From an uncultured Candidatus Melainabacteria bacterium (GTDB lineage: Bacteria; Cyanobacteriota; Vampirovibrionia; Gastranaerophilales; Gastranaerophilaceae), in assembly GCA_934693235.1 (NCBI GenBank), contig CAKUUY010000001.1, positions 145,750-209,749 of the forward strand: a DNA stretch of 64,000 nucleotides. The letters are read 5' to 3'. Each line of letters opens with the position of its first letter. Position 1 is the first letter of the stretch. Both the position numbers and the translations under genes were made by a program. Under the pieces are notes generated by a model that did not search any database, was not told where the DNA came from, and saw nothing but the letters and a program-made list of their open reading frames with translations. Shown here piece after piece: positions 26,104 through 35,029 of this stretch.

Positions 26104-27124
26104 TTAACAAATTCTCTCTTATATTTTGTGCAGACAATTTTTTAAGCTTTTCATAAAGCCTAATTTCATCATCCGACAAAGAACAAGGAATTTCAATATG
26201 CACATTAACAATCATATCACCTATTTTGTCGTTTTGTTTTAATCCTTGACCTGCAAGGCGAAACTTTTGCCCGGAATGTGTTTTAGGAGGAATTTTCAAA
26301 CTAAAATTACCGTCAAAAGCTGGAACAGAAATTTTGCCGCCAAGAACAGCTTCAAAAGGAGTAATCGGAATATTATAAATAATATTGTTCCCATCAAAAG
26401 ATATTCTTGAATTTGGTTCAATAATTATATTCAAGAACAAATCTCCATTTTTACCACCATTTTCGCCGGCATTTCCCTCGGATTTAATTCGAAGTTTTGC
26501 ACCGTTTTTTACATTTTTAGGAATTTTAACAGAAATTTTTCGATGTTCTGTTTTTTCGCCACTTCCATTACAAACAGGACAAACAGAACCATTAATAAAT
26601 TTTCTACCTTTGCAGTGAGGACATTCTTCTAAATGAACAACGTTAATAATTCTTTCGGCACCGTTTATAGCTTCTTTAAGAGAAATAGAAATTTCTTCAA
26701 AAATATCAGAACCTTTCTTTGGAAGTGGCCTTTCTTTTTTGTTTTTAGCAAAATTTTCAAAAATATCATTTATTTTTTTAGAAAATTCCTCTTTGTTTTT
26801 TGAAGAATTTGATTGAATATTTTCTTTTGACGAATTTTCAGCCCCTTTTGTTCTTTTTTTATATTCTGATTGGGCTTGTTTTGACGAAGTATGTTGTTTT
26901 TCTGCTTTTGGCGTTGATTTAAAAAATCCGTTTATGGTATCGTAGTGCAAGCGTTTTTTTGCATCAGAAAGAGTCTCGTAAGCTTCTGTAATATCTTTAA
27001 ATTTAGAAGCTCCATCAGGATTAACATCAGGATGGAATTTTCTTGCCAAATGCCTGTATGCCGACTTTATTTCAGCATCAGAACTGTCAGGTGTAACTCC
27101 AAGAATAGAATAATAGTTCTTCAT
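26096..27124 (-). CDS. DnaJ-like co-chaperone with a half zinc domain
   Basis: 342 residues. The J domain at 2-65 contains the Hsp70-stimulating HPD (RKFHPDVNP). A Lys/Ser-rich linker (about 75-130) replaces the Gly/Phe region. The zinc region keeps only two of the usual four CxxCxGxG repeats (CPHCKGRK, CPVCNGSG), enough for one zinc. The two C-terminal client-binding domains follow (KISVKIPKNVKNGAKLRIK, then FEAVLGGKISVPAFDG). This makes it intermediate between DnaJ and CbpA. No Shine-Dalgarno is present; a TTGAAA-16-TATATA promoter ends 7 nt before the ATG. Confidence 0.88.
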   Translation of the reverse strand: MKNYYSILGVTPDSSDAEIKSAYRHLARKFHPDVNPDGASKFKDITEAYETLSDAKKRLHYDTINGFFKSTPKAEKQHTSSKQAQSEYKKRTKGAENSSKENIQSNSSKNKEEFSKKINDIFENFAKNKKERPLPKKGSDIFEEISISLKEAINGAERIINVVHLEECPHCKGRKFINGSVCPVCNGSGEKTEHRKISVKIPKNVKNGAKLRIKSEGNAGENGGKNGDLFLNIIIEPNSRISFDGNNIIYNIPITPFEAVLGGKISVPAFDGNFSLKIPPKTHSGQKFRLAGQGLKQNDKIGDMIVNVHIEIPCSLSDDEIRLYEKLKKLSAQNIRENLLNE

Positions 27125-27131
27125 ATTTTTA

Positions 27132-27159
27132 TATATAATGAAGTTTTAAAATTTTTCAA
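27132..27159 (-). promoter_or_regulatory. Promoter of the dnaJ-like gene, near-leaderless
   Basis: TTGAAA (27159-27154), a 16-nt spacer and TATATA (27137-27132), 7 nt before the ATG. The -35 box lies in the last codons of the upstream purD-like gene. Confidence 0.5.
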
Positions 27160-28390
27160 CCGCCTCACAAATATCATTTCGGTACTTTTTCCCTCTGAAA
27201 GAAATCAATCCTACATCTTCGTACAAGTGTTTTCTCGCTCTGGAAAGTGTTTTAGCGGTCTTTGTTAAAACAAGAGTTTTCCCCTCTACTGTTTCATATT
27301 CCAAATATTTGTTTTTTGTTGTTGCAAAATGAGTAATATCAGATTCTACTAGCTCAATTCCTTTAATTATTTCTCCCTTTTTGCGAGAAGAAATCACACA
27401 AGAAACAGAAGAGTCATCCGAAACTTCAATTTTTTCATAATCATCTGCAAAAGACCCTACCGCACATGCTTCAAACAATGTTAGTAAATTTTCATTAACA
27501 AGATTTAAAACAGCTTCCGCATCGTGATCTGACAAAAATGGTTTAAAATCTAAGATAACAAAACTTCCATCTTTATTTAATACACAATCAACTCCTAAAA
27601 TTCCTAAATATGGTGTTTCTTTCCGTTGTAAAGAGTCTAGAGCCCTTGTTACAACATTTTGCATAACTAAATTTTCAACGACACTTGAAACTTTATAATC
27701 TGGTGTAAAAGCTCCAACTCCGGATGTTAAAATTCCACCATCTCCGTCTTCAGCAAACTTGTAATTTGCAACGGTTGCAAAATGTAATGCGCTATAACCG
27801 TCAGTTACAACATAAAATGTAAATTCATGTCCATAAACATAATCTTCTAAAACAATTTTTGTTTCACCTTTGTTGAACAAATCTTCCACAAAAGTTTTTG
27901 ACGTCGCAAAAGTTGTACAAACAAGTCTATCTGCGGAATTTGAATTTTCGTCAGCTCTTATAACTTGTGGCATTGGTGCTGTTTTTAAATAATCAATAGC
28001 CAAAGGCAACTTGTCAAAAATTCCAAATCTGGGAGTAGGAATTCTCAATTTATATAAAAATCTTTTTCCTACAGAACGGCTCAATGCAAACTGTGCACTC
28101 TGTGCGGACGGACAGAATATAAGTTGATTATTACTTTGAAATAACTCGGCAATATTATTTTTTATTGCTTTCTCAGAAGTTACGATTGTCAAATCAATTG
28201 CGTTTTCCAAAACATATTCCAAAATCTCTTGCACATTTTCTTCACGAATATCTACACATTCTACCAACTCTGAAATTGCCGTGTTTCCAGGAAGAACAGC
28301 GACCTCGCAAGCATAGTTTTTAAACTTTTTAACCAATGCATAATCTTTAGCAGAATTTCCAACTATTAAAACTTTTTTATTCTTATCCAT
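27146..28390 (-). CDS. PurD-like ATP-grasp protein (phosphoribosylamine-glycine ligase family)
   Basis: 414 residues following the PurD plan: an N-terminal Rossmann part (KVLIVGNSAKDYALVKKF, VLPGN), a linker (LTIVTSEKAI), the ATP-grasp core (VGKRFLYKLRIPTPRFG, LEDYVYGHEFTFYVVTDG, GGILTSGVGAFTPDY) and a C-terminal domain. Several usual PurD signatures are altered: GREHAL reads AKDYAL, and the metal-binding FNxRFGDPE reads FKPFLSDHDAE. It may be the cell's true but divergent PurD or a paralogue with another substrate. No ribosome site is present; it starts 12 nt after the tatD stop. Confidence 0.65.
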   Translation of the reverse strand: MDKNKKVLIVGNSAKDYALVKKFKNYACEVAVLPGNTAISELVECVDIREENVQEILEYVLENAIDLTIVTSEKAIKNNIAELFQSNNQLIFCPSAQSAQFALSRSVGKRFLYKLRIPTPRFGIFDKLPLAIDYLKTAPMPQVIRADENSNSADRLVCTTFATSKTFVEDLFNKGETKIVLEDYVYGHEFTFYVVTDGYSALHFATVANYKFAEDGDGGILTSGVGAFTPDYKVSSVVENLVMQNVVTRALDSLQRKETPYLGILGVDCVLNKDGSFVILDFKPFLSDHDAEAVLNLVNENLLTLFEACAVGSFADDYEKIEVSDDSSVSCVISSRKKGEIIKGIELVESDITHFATTKNKYLEYETVEGKTLVLTKTAKTLSRARKHLYEDVGLISFRGKKYRNDICEAVEKF

Positions 28391-28396
28391 AAAAAC

Positions 28397-28402
28397 ATTG
28401 TA
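28397..28402 (-). promoter_or_regulatory. -10 box for the purD-like gene, leaderless arrangement
   Basis: TACAAT lies between the tatD stop codon and the next ATG, ending exactly 6 nt before it. The -35 is weak. Confidence 0.4.
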
Positions 28403-29158
28403 CTACAAAGAAAAAACTTTTTTAGCATTTTTGGTTGTAATTTCATCAATTTCTTTAAATGAAATACTGCGAATAGAGGCAATTTCTTCCGCAACATATT
28501 TGACATAAGCCGGCTGATTAGTTTTACCCCTATAAGGAACTGGAGTAAGATAAGGAGCATCTGTTTCCAATAACAATTTATCCAATGGAACTTCTTTGGC
28601 AACATCCTTCATCTTTATTGCTTTTTTGAAAGTAACAACACCACCAATTGCAATATACCAACCTTGTTTAACGCACTCACGCATGAATTCAACGCTTCCT
28701 GAAAAACAGTGCATTACAACAGTCGAATTTTTATTGTATTCCGTCAAAATATCAAAAGTATCTTTATGAGCTTCTCTATCATGAATTGAAATTGGAAAAT
28801 TTAATTCATTTGCAAGTTTTACCTGTTTTATAAAAATATTCTTTTGTAAATCATTAAAGCTTTTATCCCAATAGTAATCCAGGCCAATTTCCCCAATGCC
28901 TACAATTTTAGGTAATTTTGAATATTCTTTAATCTTATCAATAAAACTATCATTCCAATCTTTAACTTCTGACGGGTGTACACCTAACAATCCATAAACA
29001 TTTTCATATTTTTGAGTAAGTTCGGCAACAACATCAATATCAGTCGGGTAAGCAGCCGGAACAATAAGTTTTTCAACACCATTATCAATAGCGTTTTTTA
29101 TAACATCTTCAACTGAAATTTCTTCAATACAATTTATATGTGTATGCGTATCAATCAT
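28403..29158 (-). CDS. tatD: TatD-family metal-dependent DNase
   Basis: 251-residue amidohydrolase-fold nuclease. Metal ligands are seen in DTHTHINC (3-10), GEIGLDYYWD, SIHDREAH, HCFSGSVEFM and ETDAPYLTP. The family has 3'-5' exonuclease activity and also removes D-amino acids from tRNA in some members. It is the first gene of the tatD, purD-like, dnaJ-like, queE series. There is no ribosome site; a -10 box ends 6 nt before the ATG. Confidence 0.95.
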   Translation of the reverse strand: MIDTHTHINCIEEISVEDVIKNAIDNGVEKLIVPAAYPTDIDVVAELTQKYENVYGLLGVHPSEVKDWNDSFIDKIKEYSKLPKIVGIGEIGLDYYWDKSFNDLQKNIFIKQVKLANELNFPISIHDREAHKDTFDILTEYNKNSTVVMHCFSGSVEFMRECVKQGWYIAIGGVVTFKKAIKMKDVAKEVPLDKLLLETDAPYLTPVPYRGKTNQPAYVKYVAEEIASIRSISFKEIDEITTKNAKKVFSL

Positions 29159-29164
29159 AATCAG

Positions 29165-29170
29165 ATTTTA
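29165..29170 (-). promoter_or_regulatory. tatD -10 box, leaderless arrangement
   Basis: TAAAAT on the minus strand ends exactly 6 nt before the tatD ATG. A TTTACT sequence sits 17 nt upstream. Confidence 0.5.
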
Positions 29171-29191
29171 CTTCCAATATAAATGGAAGTA
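29169..29191. promoter_or_regulatory. Perfect palindrome between tatD and gatD (operator candidate)
   Basis: TACTTCCA, 7 nt, TGGAAGTA. The site lies between the two divergent -10 boxes and overlaps the tatD promoter and the -35 position of gatD, so a bound dimeric regulator could affect both genes. Neither orientation has a T-tract, which argues against a terminator. Confidence 0.5.
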
Positions 29192-29206
29192 AATATTTTT
29201 GTGTGA

Positions 29207-29212
29207 TATAAT
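29207..29212 (+). promoter_or_regulatory. gatD extended -10 promoter
   Basis: TGA directly before a perfect TATAAT, 9 nt upstream of the ATG. The mRNA would have a leader of about three bases. Confidence 0.6.
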
Positions 29213-29221
29213 TGGCATGTT

Positions 29222-29956
29222 ATGGAAGAAAAGAGCTTAAAAATTTCAATTGCACACCTTTATCCAAAATTATTGAACCTTTACGGCGATATGGGAAATA
29301 TAATTACTCTAAAAAAACGCTGTGAATGGCGAGGAATTTCTGTAGAAATTGAAGATATAGGAATTGGCGACACAATAAAGGAACATGATTTATATTTTAT
29401 CGGTGGAGGACAAGATAAGCAACAACTTGACGTCGCAGATGAGCTTTATAAAAACAAAGATTTCTTAACTCAAGAACGCGATAATGGTTCGGTATTTCTT
29501 GGAATTTGTGGGGGATACCAATTATTTGGTCACTACTATCAACCATTTGCCGGAAACAAACTAAAAGGAATTAGCTTACTTGACGCCTACACAGTTGCAG
29601 GGGAAAAAAGATTTATAGGAAACGTTACCGTAGAAACAGGTTTTCTATCGCCATCAACACTCGTTGGATTTGAAAACCACAGCGGACTAACATATCTTCA
29701 GGGAGAAACAAAACCTATAGGAAAAGTTATAATCGGAAACGGAAATAATGGGCAGGATAAAACCGCAGGAGCCAGATATAAAAACGTTTTTGGAACATAC
29801 CTACATGGTTCTTTATTACCTAAGAACCCACATTTTGCAGACTATTTAATTGAATTAGCTCTGAAAAAACGTTATGGCGAAAAAATCAATTTGTCAAAAC
29901 TTAATGATACTGTAGAAAATTTAACGCATCATTCATTAGTGGGGAAAGCCTACTAA
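29222..29956 (+). CDS. gatD: GatD-like glutamine amidotransferase (lipid II isoglutaminyl synthase subunit)
   Basis: 244 residues of the CobB/CobQ-type class I amidotransferase fold. LYPKLLNLYGDMGNI at the N-terminus is typical of GatD, the catalytic cysteine is in GICGGYQLFG (about 96), and the catalytic histidine is in GTYLHGSLLPKNP (about 196). GatD supplies ammonia to MurT, which amidates the D-Glu of the peptidoglycan stem. MurT is usually the neighbouring gene but is not found here; instead a GtrA-type membrane protein overlaps the stop codon by one base. Confidence 0.88.
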   Translation: MEEKSLKISIAHLYPKLLNLYGDMGNIITLKKRCEWRGISVEIEDIGIGDTIKEHDLYFIGGGQDKQQLDVADELYKNKDFLTQERDNGSVFLGICGGYQLFGHYYQPFAGNKLKGISLLDAYTVAGEKRFIGNVTVETGFLSPSTLVGFENHSGLTYLQGETKPIGKVIIGNGNNGQDKTAGARYKNVFGTYLHGSLLPKNPHFADYLIELALKKRYGEKINLSKLNDTVENLTHHSLVGKAY

Positions 29957-30378
29957 TGGATAGACTTTTAAAACTTTACAACAAATGGTGTTCAATTCCC
30001 GACAAAATTCGATTTTTATTAGTCGGAGGCTTTAATGCGGCTTTTTCTTACATAATTTTTGCAATAGCAATTTATTTGATAGGAAGCGAACATTATCAAA
30101 TCTGTGTTGCATTGCAGTGGATTATTTCATCAATCTTTTCGTTTGTAAATCAAAAGATTTTTGTTTTCTGCACCAAAGGTCATTGGTTAAAAGAATACTT
30201 GAAATGTTGTACAACTTGGGCTGTGAGCTACGCTTGCAATGCTATTATTCTTGAATTTATTGTAAGATATATTTCAAAAAATGTATACTTAAGTCAATTG
30301 GTTTCAATTTTCTTAGCTTCAATTGTAACTTATGTATTATTTAAGTATTTTGCATTTAAACACAAAAAATCAGTATAA
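29956..30378 (+). CDS. GtrA-family membrane protein
   Basis: 140 residues with four predicted membrane helices: FLLVGGFNAAFSYIIFAIAI, ALQWIISSIFSFVNQKIFVF, WAVSYACNAIILEFIV and LVSIFLASIVTYVLFKYFAF. The KIRFLLVGGFNA entry and the C-terminal VTYVLFKYFAF are the GtrA signatures. Members move lipid-linked sugars or act with cell-wall glycosyltransferases. Its coupling to gatD suggests a cell-envelope role. A terminator follows at once. Confidence 0.85.
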   Translation: MDRLLKLYNKWCSIPDKIRFLLVGGFNAAFSYIIFAIAIYLIGSEHYQICVALQWIISSIFSFVNQKIFVFCTKGHWLKEYLKCCTTWAVSYACNAIILEFIVRYISKNVYLSQLVSIFLASIVTYVLFKYFAFKHKKSV

Positions 30379-30411
30379 AAAAAGAGCTTGAATTAAATTC
30401 AAACTCTTTTT
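30379..30411. terminator. Bidirectional intrinsic terminator between gtrA and proS
   Basis: AAAAAGAG-C-TTGAAT / ATTCAA-A-CTCTTTTT stem with one mismatch and a 3-nt loop, serving both converging genes. Confidence 0.88.
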
Positions 30412-30428
30412 AGTATTAACAATAATTT

Positions 30429-32162
30429 CTATATATTTTTTACAATATCAATAAGATGCTCAACAGCAACTTCCGGAGTTACCTTTTCAACATTTTCAGT
30501 TTCTCTAACTTTATATTCAACCAAGCCATCATTTATTGTTTTACCAACTGTTACTCTATATGGGAAACCTATTAAATCAGCATCCTTAAATTTTACACCG
30601 GCTCTTTCGTCTCTATCATCAAGAACAACTTCAACTCCGGCTGATTGCAATCTTTCATACATTTCATTTGCTACTTTCATTTGAAGTTCATCTTTAATAT
30701 TAACAGGAACGATTACAACATGGTATGGAGCGATAGAAATCGGCCATTTGATACCGTGTTCATCATAATGAGCCTCTACCGCTGCAGCTGCGGTTCTTGT
30801 AACACCAATACCGTAACAACCCATTACATAAGGATGAGTTTTTCCATTAAGATCTGTATACACAGCATTCATTGGTTTTGAATACTTTGTACCAAGTTTA
30901 AAGATATTACCAACTTCAATACCTTTTGTTATTTGTAAAGGTTTTCCACATTGCGGACAATATTCACCTCGTTGAACAAGTCTGATATCGGCATATTTAA
31001 TTTCATCAATACCTAAATCAATTAAATTTGCACCAACTTGGTGTTTATCTGTTTCATTAATACCAACAACAAAATTTTTCATATCACGAACAGTTTCATC
31101 TGCAATAATTGTTAAATCGTTCATTCCTTTAGGGCCAATAAATCCCGGAATTGCATTAAAGCCATGTTGTTGCATAATTTCTTCGATTTCGGCAGAAGAT
31201 GCAATTCTAATATCAATTCCGCCAACAGCATTCATCAATTTTGTTTCTTCAACAGCCTTGTCTGCTCTAATCAAAGCCAAAACAGGCTTTTTGTCAACAA
31301 TATAAACAAGAGTTTTTAAAATCAACGTATCAGGAATATTTAAAAATTTGCTTAATTCTTCAATAGAATGAGTACTTGGCGTATCTACAACTTTGCTTTC
31401 TGTAAAATATTCTCTACCATCAACAACTGCTTCCGGCAATTTTGAAATTGCATGGTTTGAATTAGCAGAATAATCACAATCATTACAATAGAAAACATCG
31501 TTTTCACCGGCATCAGTATCTGTAATTACCATGAATTCATGAGAAACACTTCCGCCTATCGCACCTGAATCCGATTGAACCATTTTTGTTGCCAAACCAC
31601 ACCTGTCAAAAATTTTCTTATAAGCTTGTGCCATATTATTATATTCTTTATCAAGACCGGCTTCATCCAGATCAAAACTGTAGCCATCTTTCATTATGAA
31701 CTCACGCCCTCTTAATAAACCATAACGAGGTCTGATTTCATCTCTGAATTTTAATTGAATTTGGTATAAATTTACAGGCAATTGTTTATATGATTTTAAA
31801 GCATCACGTGCAACAGAAGTGATAATTTCTTCATGTGTAGGGCCAAGACACATTTCTCTATCATGTCGATCTTTCATCCTCAATAGCTCTTTTCCGTATA
31901 CTTCCCATCTACCTGATTCAATCCACAATTCTTTAGGTTGAACAAACGGCATTGAAAGTTCTTGTGCACCTGCTTTATCCAATTCTTCTCTAATAATATT
32001 TTCAATTTTCTTCAAAACCCTCCACATTAAAGGAGTATAAGTATACACCCCCGGGGTAAGTTTCTTTATAAACCCTGCACGACCTAACATTTTATGAGAA
32101 ATAACTTCCGCATCAGACGGAAATTCTCTAAGGGTTTGTACAAACATTTTTGACATTTTCAT
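30429..32162 (-). CDS. proS: Prolyl-tRNA synthetase
   Basis: Charges tRNA-Pro. 577 residues from the ATG at 32162; GAGGA lies 8 nt upstream and the frame extension to 32177 (GTG) is that ribosome site itself. Class II motifs are GVYTYTPLMWRVLKKIE, LRPTHEE-like LGPTHEEIITS, FRDEIRPRYGLLRGREFIMKD, and GCYGIGVTR. The central editing (INS) domain is present (SSAEIEEIMQQHG, VVGINETDKHQ), followed by a C-terminal anticodon-binding domain (LDDRDERAGVKFKDADLIG). It is the long bacterial type. Confidence 0.98.
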   Translation of the reverse strand: MKMSKMFVQTLREFPSDAEVISHKMLGRAGFIKKLTPGVYTYTPLMWRVLKKIENIIREELDKAGAQELSMPFVQPKELWIESGRWEVYGKELLRMKDRHDREMCLGPTHEEIITSVARDALKSYKQLPVNLYQIQLKFRDEIRPRYGLLRGREFIMKDGYSFDLDEAGLDKEYNNMAQAYKKIFDRCGLATKMVQSDSGAIGGSVSHEFMVITDTDAGENDVFYCNDCDYSANSNHAISKLPEAVVDGREYFTESKVVDTPSTHSIEELSKFLNIPDTLILKTLVYIVDKKPVLALIRADKAVEETKLMNAVGGIDIRIASSAEIEEIMQQHGFNAIPGFIGPKGMNDLTIIADETVRDMKNFVVGINETDKHQVGANLIDLGIDEIKYADIRLVQRGEYCPQCGKPLQITKGIEVGNIFKLGTKYSKPMNAVYTDLNGKTHPYVMGCYGIGVTRTAAAAVEAHYDEHGIKWPISIAPYHVVIVPVNIKDELQMKVANEMYERLQSAGVEVVLDDRDERAGVKFKDADLIGFPYRVTVGKTINDGLVEYKVRETENVEKVTPEVAVEHLIDIVKNI

Positions 32163-32245
32163 AATTAAATTCCTCACATATCTTCTTATGAGTTTATTTT
32201 AGCACAAAAAAATTGACAAAAGATATATTCTGCTCGGTTTTGTGT

Positions 32246-32251
32246 TATAGT
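32246..32251 (+). promoter_or_regulatory. Candidate extended -10 of glmU
   Basis: TGT followed by TATAGT, about 29 nt before the glmU ATG. No convincing -35. Confidence 0.4.
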
Positions 32252-32280
32252 AAAATAAACTAGAAATTAAGGAGAGAAAT

Positions 32281-33558
32281 ATGACTAAAGATATTAAAGC
32301 GGTAATTCTTGCAGCCGGCAAAGGAACAAGAATGAAATCAAATATGCCGAAAGTTTTGCATCAAATTTTAGGAAAACCATTATTGGGATATGTTTTAGAC
32401 AATGTAAAAAACTTATCCAACGAAGCATTTGTAATCGTTGGACACCACGCAGAAGAAGTTACTGATTATGTCAATAAAAATTATCAAAACACAAAGACGG
32501 TCTTACAAACTCCACAATTAGGAACCGGTCATGCTGTTTCTATGGTTTGTCCGGCTTTAGAAAATTTTTCCGGACAAGTTATCATACTTTGTGGTGACAC
32601 TCCGCTTATTACAGAAAAAACTCTTCGCAAATTTGTTGAATATCATAATACAAAAAACTCTGACTTGACTGTAATGAGTACAATATTTGAAAATCCTACA
32701 AATTATGGAAGAATTATTAGAGAAGCTGACAACTCTTTAAAATGTATCGTCGAAGAAAAAGACGCTACACCAGAACAAAAAAACGTAAAAGAAATTAACG
32801 CAGGTATTTATTGTTTAAATTGGGAGAAAATCAAGAATGCATTTTCTCAATTAACAAGCAACAATGCTCAAGGTGAGTACTATTTAACAGATATTATTGC
32901 CTGGGGTAAGGGAAATTCGTTGAATGTTAACGCATACATTCTAGAAAACAGTGATGAAATTTATGGTATAAATTCTCGACTCAATCTCGCGGAAGCAACA
33001 AGAATAATGAGCCAAAGAAAATTACACGAATTAATGGTTGATGGCGTTACAATCGTCGATCCGGCTTCTACTTGGATTTCAGAAGATACAGAAATCGGAG
33101 CAGACACAATTATTTACCCATCAACATATATTGAAGGGAAAAATAAAATCGGCAAAAATTGCAAAATCGGGCCTTGCGCACATCTTAGAGGGGATGTCAA
33201 AATTGATGACAATTGTAAAATAGGCAATTTTGTAGAAGTAAAAAAAGCTAAAATCGGTCACAACACAAACGCGGGACACTTAAGCTATATCGGCGATTCG
33301 GAATTCGGATCTCATATCAACATCGGAGCCGGAACAATTACGGCAAACTATGACCCTATCAGCAAAAAGAAAAGTAAAACGATACTTAAAGATAATGTAA
33401 AAATTGGCTCAAACTCAGTCCTTGTTGCTCCTGTAGAAATTGGAGAGGGTACAAATATCGGCGCTGGGAGCGTTATAACAAAAAACATCGGAGAATGGGC
33501 TTTAGGGCTAACAAGAGCTCCGTTGAGAATTATTCAAGGATGGGTAAAAAAGAAATAA
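32281..33558 (+). CDS. glmU: Bifunctional UDP-GlcNAc pyrophosphorylase / glucosamine-1-phosphate acetyltransferase
   Basis: Makes UDP-N-acetylglucosamine for peptidoglycan and lipopolysaccharide. 425 residues, somewhat shorter than the usual 450-460. The N-terminal uridylyltransferase has AVILAAGKGTRMKSNMPKVL, LGTGHAV and CGDTPL. The C-terminal left-handed beta helix shows hexapeptide repeats (IGKNCKIGPCAHLRG, IGAGTITANYDP) and GAGSVITKNI. The shortening seems to be in the linker and the C-terminal tail. A perfect AAGGAG site precedes the ATG. The MFS gene begins one base after the stop. Confidence 0.97.
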   Translation: MTKDIKAVILAAGKGTRMKSNMPKVLHQILGKPLLGYVLDNVKNLSNEAFVIVGHHAEEVTDYVNKNYQNTKTVLQTPQLGTGHAVSMVCPALENFSGQVIILCGDTPLITEKTLRKFVEYHNTKNSDLTVMSTIFENPTNYGRIIREADNSLKCIVEEKDATPEQKNVKEINAGIYCLNWEKIKNAFSQLTSNNAQGEYYLTDIIAWGKGNSLNVNAYILENSDEIYGINSRLNLAEATRIMSQRKLHELMVDGVTIVDPASTWISEDTEIGADTIIYPSTYIEGKNKIGKNCKIGPCAHLRGDVKIDDNCKIGNFVEVKKAKIGHNTNAGHLSYIGDSEFGSHINIGAGTITANYDPISKKKSKTILKDNVKIGSNSVLVAPVEIGEGTNIGAGSVITKNIGEWALGLTRAPLRIIQGWVKKK

Positions 33559-33559
33559 C

Positions 33560-34951
33560 ATGAGCCACAAAAAGTTAAAATGGACAATGTTTGTAATCAC
33601 TGCAGTTGGTAATTTTATTGCCATGCTTGATTCTACAACTGTAAACCTTGCTCTTTACCCAATGGCTAGAGATTTGCACGTAACAATGGGGCAAATTCAG
33701 TGGGTAATGATTGCTTACATGCTCATTTTAACTGTATTTTTACCATTCTTTGGAAAATTAGGGGATATTTTCCCTAAAAATAAACTTTATACTGTCGGCT
33801 TTTTACTATTCGGGATTGGGGCATTCCTAAATACTACAGCTCCAACTTTTGAATTATTAATTGCATATCGATGTTTAGAAGCGCTTGGAGCATCAATTTT
33901 ACTTTCTAACGGACAAGCAATTATTGCATCTATTTTCAAAAAAGAACGTCGAGGCAAAGCTCTTGGATTAAACGGCTGTATTGTAGCAATCGGAGGAATG
34001 AGCGGACCTGCTTTAGGCGGTATTTTAATCAATTATTTTGGATGGCACTCGGTATTTTTCCCTTGTGTAATTTCCGCAATTTTGGGAGTAATTTATTCAT
34101 CCAAAATGCTCCCAAGAACAGTTAAAACAGATGTTAAGAATTTCAAATTTGATTATCGTGGATTTTTTTATTTTACGGTCAGCTTATTTGCACTACTACT
34201 TGCAATATCAGAAGGACACACCTGGGGTTGGAACTCTTTAAGGATAATAGTTTTAGGGATAATTACGCTTGTGTTCGGTGCACTTTTTTATATGCGTGAC
34301 CATAAAATTAATTACCCACTAATTAATTTTTCAATGTTTAAAATAAAACCTTTTACTTTCGGGAATTTAGCCGTCATGACTTCATACATGGCTATGTATA
34401 CGAATAGTATTCTGCTCCCGTTCTTTTTACAAGAAATCTTAAAATATAGTGCCCTTATAACCGGTTTACTAATTTTACCCTATTCTCTAACATTAGCCAT
34501 AACTGCCCCTATTGCCGGCAGGTTGTCGGGTAAATACGGAAGTAAAATCCTTACACGTTTAGGTCCTGCAACATATTGCATTGCATTATTGATGTTTACT
34601 TTGTATAACAAAAACGCAACCATGTGGCAAATCATTTTTGCATCAGGAATTATGGGGATCGGGAACGGTCTATTTCAATCTCCATCAAACAATGCTATTA
34701 TGACAAGCGTTGAACAAAATGAACTCGGGCTTGCTTCCGGAATTTTGGCACTAGCTCGAAATCTCGGGAACATTCTTGGAGTTGCGGTTACAATCACATT
34801 ATTTGAAACTTTTAGACACTTATTCATTACAAGTGGAAATGTTTATGAAACTGCATTTTTGTATTCATACAGAACTACAATGTGCTTTGGAATATTATTT
34901 GGCTTAACCTGTTTAACATTTGCTTTTATTGCCTATAGAGAAAAAAATTAA
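33560..34951 (+). CDS. MFS transporter, DHA2 (EmrB/QacA) type
   Basis: 463 residues with about 14 hydrophobic helices. The motif FIAMLDSTTVNLALYPMARDL after the first helix and GKLGDIFPKNKLYTVG in loop 2-3 (motif A) place it in the proton-driven multidrug exporter group. RCLEALGASILLSNGQAI and GIGNGLFQSPSNNAIM are conserved helix segments. The gene follows glmU by one base, so it is in that operon with only a poor ribosome site. The exported compound is unknown. Confidence 0.88.
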   Translation: MSHKKLKWTMFVITAVGNFIAMLDSTTVNLALYPMARDLHVTMGQIQWVMIAYMLILTVFLPFFGKLGDIFPKNKLYTVGFLLFGIGAFLNTTAPTFELLIAYRCLEALGASILLSNGQAIIASIFKKERRGKALGLNGCIVAIGGMSGPALGGILINYFGWHSVFFPCVISAILGVIYSSKMLPRTVKTDVKNFKFDYRGFFYFTVSLFALLLAISEGHTWGWNSLRIIVLGIITLVFGALFYMRDHKINYPLINFSMFKIKPFTFGNLAVMTSYMAMYTNSILLPFFLQEILKYSALITGLLILPYSLTLAITAPIAGRLSGKYGSKILTRLGPATYCIALLMFTLYNKNATMWQIIFASGIMGIGNGLFQSPSNNAIMTSVEQNELGLASGILALARNLGNILGVAVTITLFETFRHLFITSGNVYETAFLYSYRTTMCFGILFGLTCLTFAFIAYREKN

Positions 34952-35000
34952 CTTATATCGCTCGTACCGTCTTTGAATCTAAAATTTACAAAATCTTAAC

Positions 35001-35029
35001 TTGAAAAATAGTTATCAGCAATATAAAAT
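35001..35029 (+). promoter_or_regulatory. typA promoter
   Basis: TTGAAA (35001-35006), a 17-nt spacer and TAAAAT (35024-35029). The start of transcription near 35036 falls inside the adjoining palindrome. Confidence 0.7.
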
